A stretch of DNA of 15,135 nucleotides from Clostridiales bacterium (GTDB taxonomy: Bacteria > Bacillota > Clostridia > Oscillospirales > QAMX01). Shown piece by piece: positions 14,322 through 15,135 of this stretch. Position 1 is the stretch's first letter; the number at the start of each line of letters is the position of its first letter. A program made the position numbers and the translations under genes. The notes under the pieces were generated by a model, which worked only from the letters and a program-made list of their open reading frames with translations, ran no database searches and was not told the DNA's origin. The stretch is from the NCBI GenBank assembly GCA_003149835.1, contig QAMX01000058.1, positions 1-15,135 on the forward strand. The letters run 5' to 3'.

Positions 14322-15112
14322 CAGAGGCGCCGTTCAAGCAGGAAAAAGCGGCGCTCTCAGACGGCGGTCAGGAGGCCAGACGGCCCGAAACGGCCGCGGA
14401 CGGCGGCGACTACGCGCCGCAGGCGATGCTCGTCGCCGCACAGAACGGCGAACAGGAGGCCATGGAGACGCTCATTCAGCGCAACGAGGGCCTGATTCAC
14501 GGCATTGCCCGCCGCTTCACAGACCGCGCGCAGCGAATCGGCGCCGAATACGACGACCTCTATCAGCTCGCCTGCATCGGCTTTATCAAAGCGGTCAGCC
14601 AGTTTGATTTTTCTCTGGAATACCGTTTTTCGACTTATGCGGTTCCAAAGATGATCGGCGAGATCCGCCGCTTCCTCCGCGACGACGGACCGATCAAGGT
14701 CAGCCGTTCGGTGCGGGAGGTTTCCGGCAAGATTGAGGCCGCGCGCGAATCGCTGCTCAAACGGCTCGGCCGCGAACCCAGCGTCTCGGAAATCGCCGCA
14801 GCGACGGGGCTGACCTCAGAAGAGGTCGCCGCACAGGAAAACCGGATGCCGCAGGTCGTCAGCCCGGACGGCGAAACCGATACGCTGGAAAGCATCCCCG
14901 ACCCGTCTCAGCCCGAGGAAACGCTGCTGGACAGGCTTGCGCTCTCCGCCTCGGTCGCCTCTCTGCCGCCGCGCGAGCGCAGCGTTATCAGCCTCCGCTA
15001 TGAGCGCGGCCTGACCCAGCAGAAGGTCGCGCTGATTCTCGGCGTCAGCCAGGTGCAGGTTTCGAGAATCGAACGCTCCGCCTTGGAAAAGCTGCGCCGG
15101 CTGCTCTGCTGA
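14318..15112 (+). CDS. sigF: RNA polymerase sporulation sigma factor SigF (SpoIIAC)
   Basis: The 264-residue sigma-70 family factor directs early forespore transcription. Region 2 spans about 50-121, with EYDDLYQLACIGFIKAV (77-93, core binding) and FSTYAVPKMIGEIRRFLRDDG (104-124, -10 recognition and melting). Region 3 starts at IKVSRSVREV, and GREPSVSEIAAATGL (151-165) belongs to it. Region 4 (about 212-262) holds the helix-turn-helix QQKVALILGVSQVQVSRIE that reads the -35 element. Identity as sigma-F rather than sigma-G or sigma-B rests on the region 2 wording and on position directly behind spoIIAA-spoIIAB. The N-terminus before region 1.2/2 is about 15 residues longer than in B. subtilis, and the ATGA overlap with spoIIAB supports this start. 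Nothing legible follows in the last 23 bases. Confidence 0.96.
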   Translation: MTEAPFKQEKAALSDGGQEARRPETAADGGDYAPQAMLVAAQNGEQEAMETLIQRNEGLIHGIARRFTDRAQRIGAEYDDLYQLACIGFIKAVSQFDFSLEYRFSTYAVPKMIGEIRRFLRDDGPIKVSRSVREVSGKIEAARESLLKRLGREPSVSEIAAATGLTSEEVAAQENRMPQVVSPDGETDTLESIPDPSQPEETLLDRLALSASVASLPPRERSVISLRYERGLTQQKVALILGVSQVQVSRIERSALEKLRRLLC

Positions 15113-15135
15113 CCTCGCCGTCGTTGCGCTTCGCC

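Noticed and set aside
1..15135. CRISPR arrays, insertion sequences, tRNA/rRNA genes and attachment sites
   Set aside because: I found no regularly spaced repeats, transposase motifs, CCA-ended cloverleaf or integrase/attachment signatures on either strand.

Overview
The window comes from a bacterial chromosome that is rich in G+C, with about 60-65 % G+C across most genes by eye. The best single clue to the organism is the complete spoIIAA-spoIIAB-sigF operon at the right-hand end, which is found in endospore-forming Firmicutes. Together with the Asp23/YloU-FakA pair, recG close behind it and a YmxG-type M16 peptidase, this points to a G+C-rich Clostridia lineage (an Oscillospiraceae-like organism is my guess). 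Genus or species cannot be fixed from what is here.

Layout, left to right. Bases 1-45 hold the terminator of a gene lying outside the window. A minus-strand gene (183-821) encodes a CBM9-like carbohydrate-binding protein, and a plus-strand gene (1156-2358) encodes a secreted protein with S-layer-homology-type repeats. The two are divergent. Each has a recognisable sigma-A type promoter, and each promoter is overlaid by an inverted repeat that looks like an operator. Both genes end in intrinsic terminators. An M16 zinc peptidase follows (2653-3915). A new transcription unit then starts near 4029, with a structured leader of about 190 nt, a possible 18-codon leader ORF, an Asp23/YloU protein and the fatty-acid kinase FakA, closed by a terminator at 6266-6313.

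Next comes a visibly A+T-richer gene for an ABC/AAA-type ATPase (6410-7267). It sits between fakA and recG, which are neighbours or near-neighbours in many Firmicutes, and looks like an insertion there. RecG (7354-9417), an ABC exporter ATPase and a duplicated 12-TM permease (9486-11902) and FolC (11968-13299) follow on the same strand. A 250-base hairpin-containing spacer leads into spoIIAA-spoIIAB-sigF (13550-15112), whose genes are tightly spaced or overlap.

How the genes work together: the spoIIA genes form the partner-switching module that controls forespore-specific sigma-F. Asp23/YloU and FakA belong to the conserved envelope/phospholipid module that phosphorylates fatty acids for membrane lipid synthesis. 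RecG repairs stalled replication forks and FolC makes folylpolyglutamates. The ABC pair is an exporter of unknown substrate. The window is mostly core genome, and I see no CRISPR array, transposase, phage gene, tRNA or rRNA. The less ordinary parts are the two operator-like palindromes, the structured leader with its tiny ORF in front of asp23, the orphan ATPase, and the strong hairpin ahead of spoIIAA.
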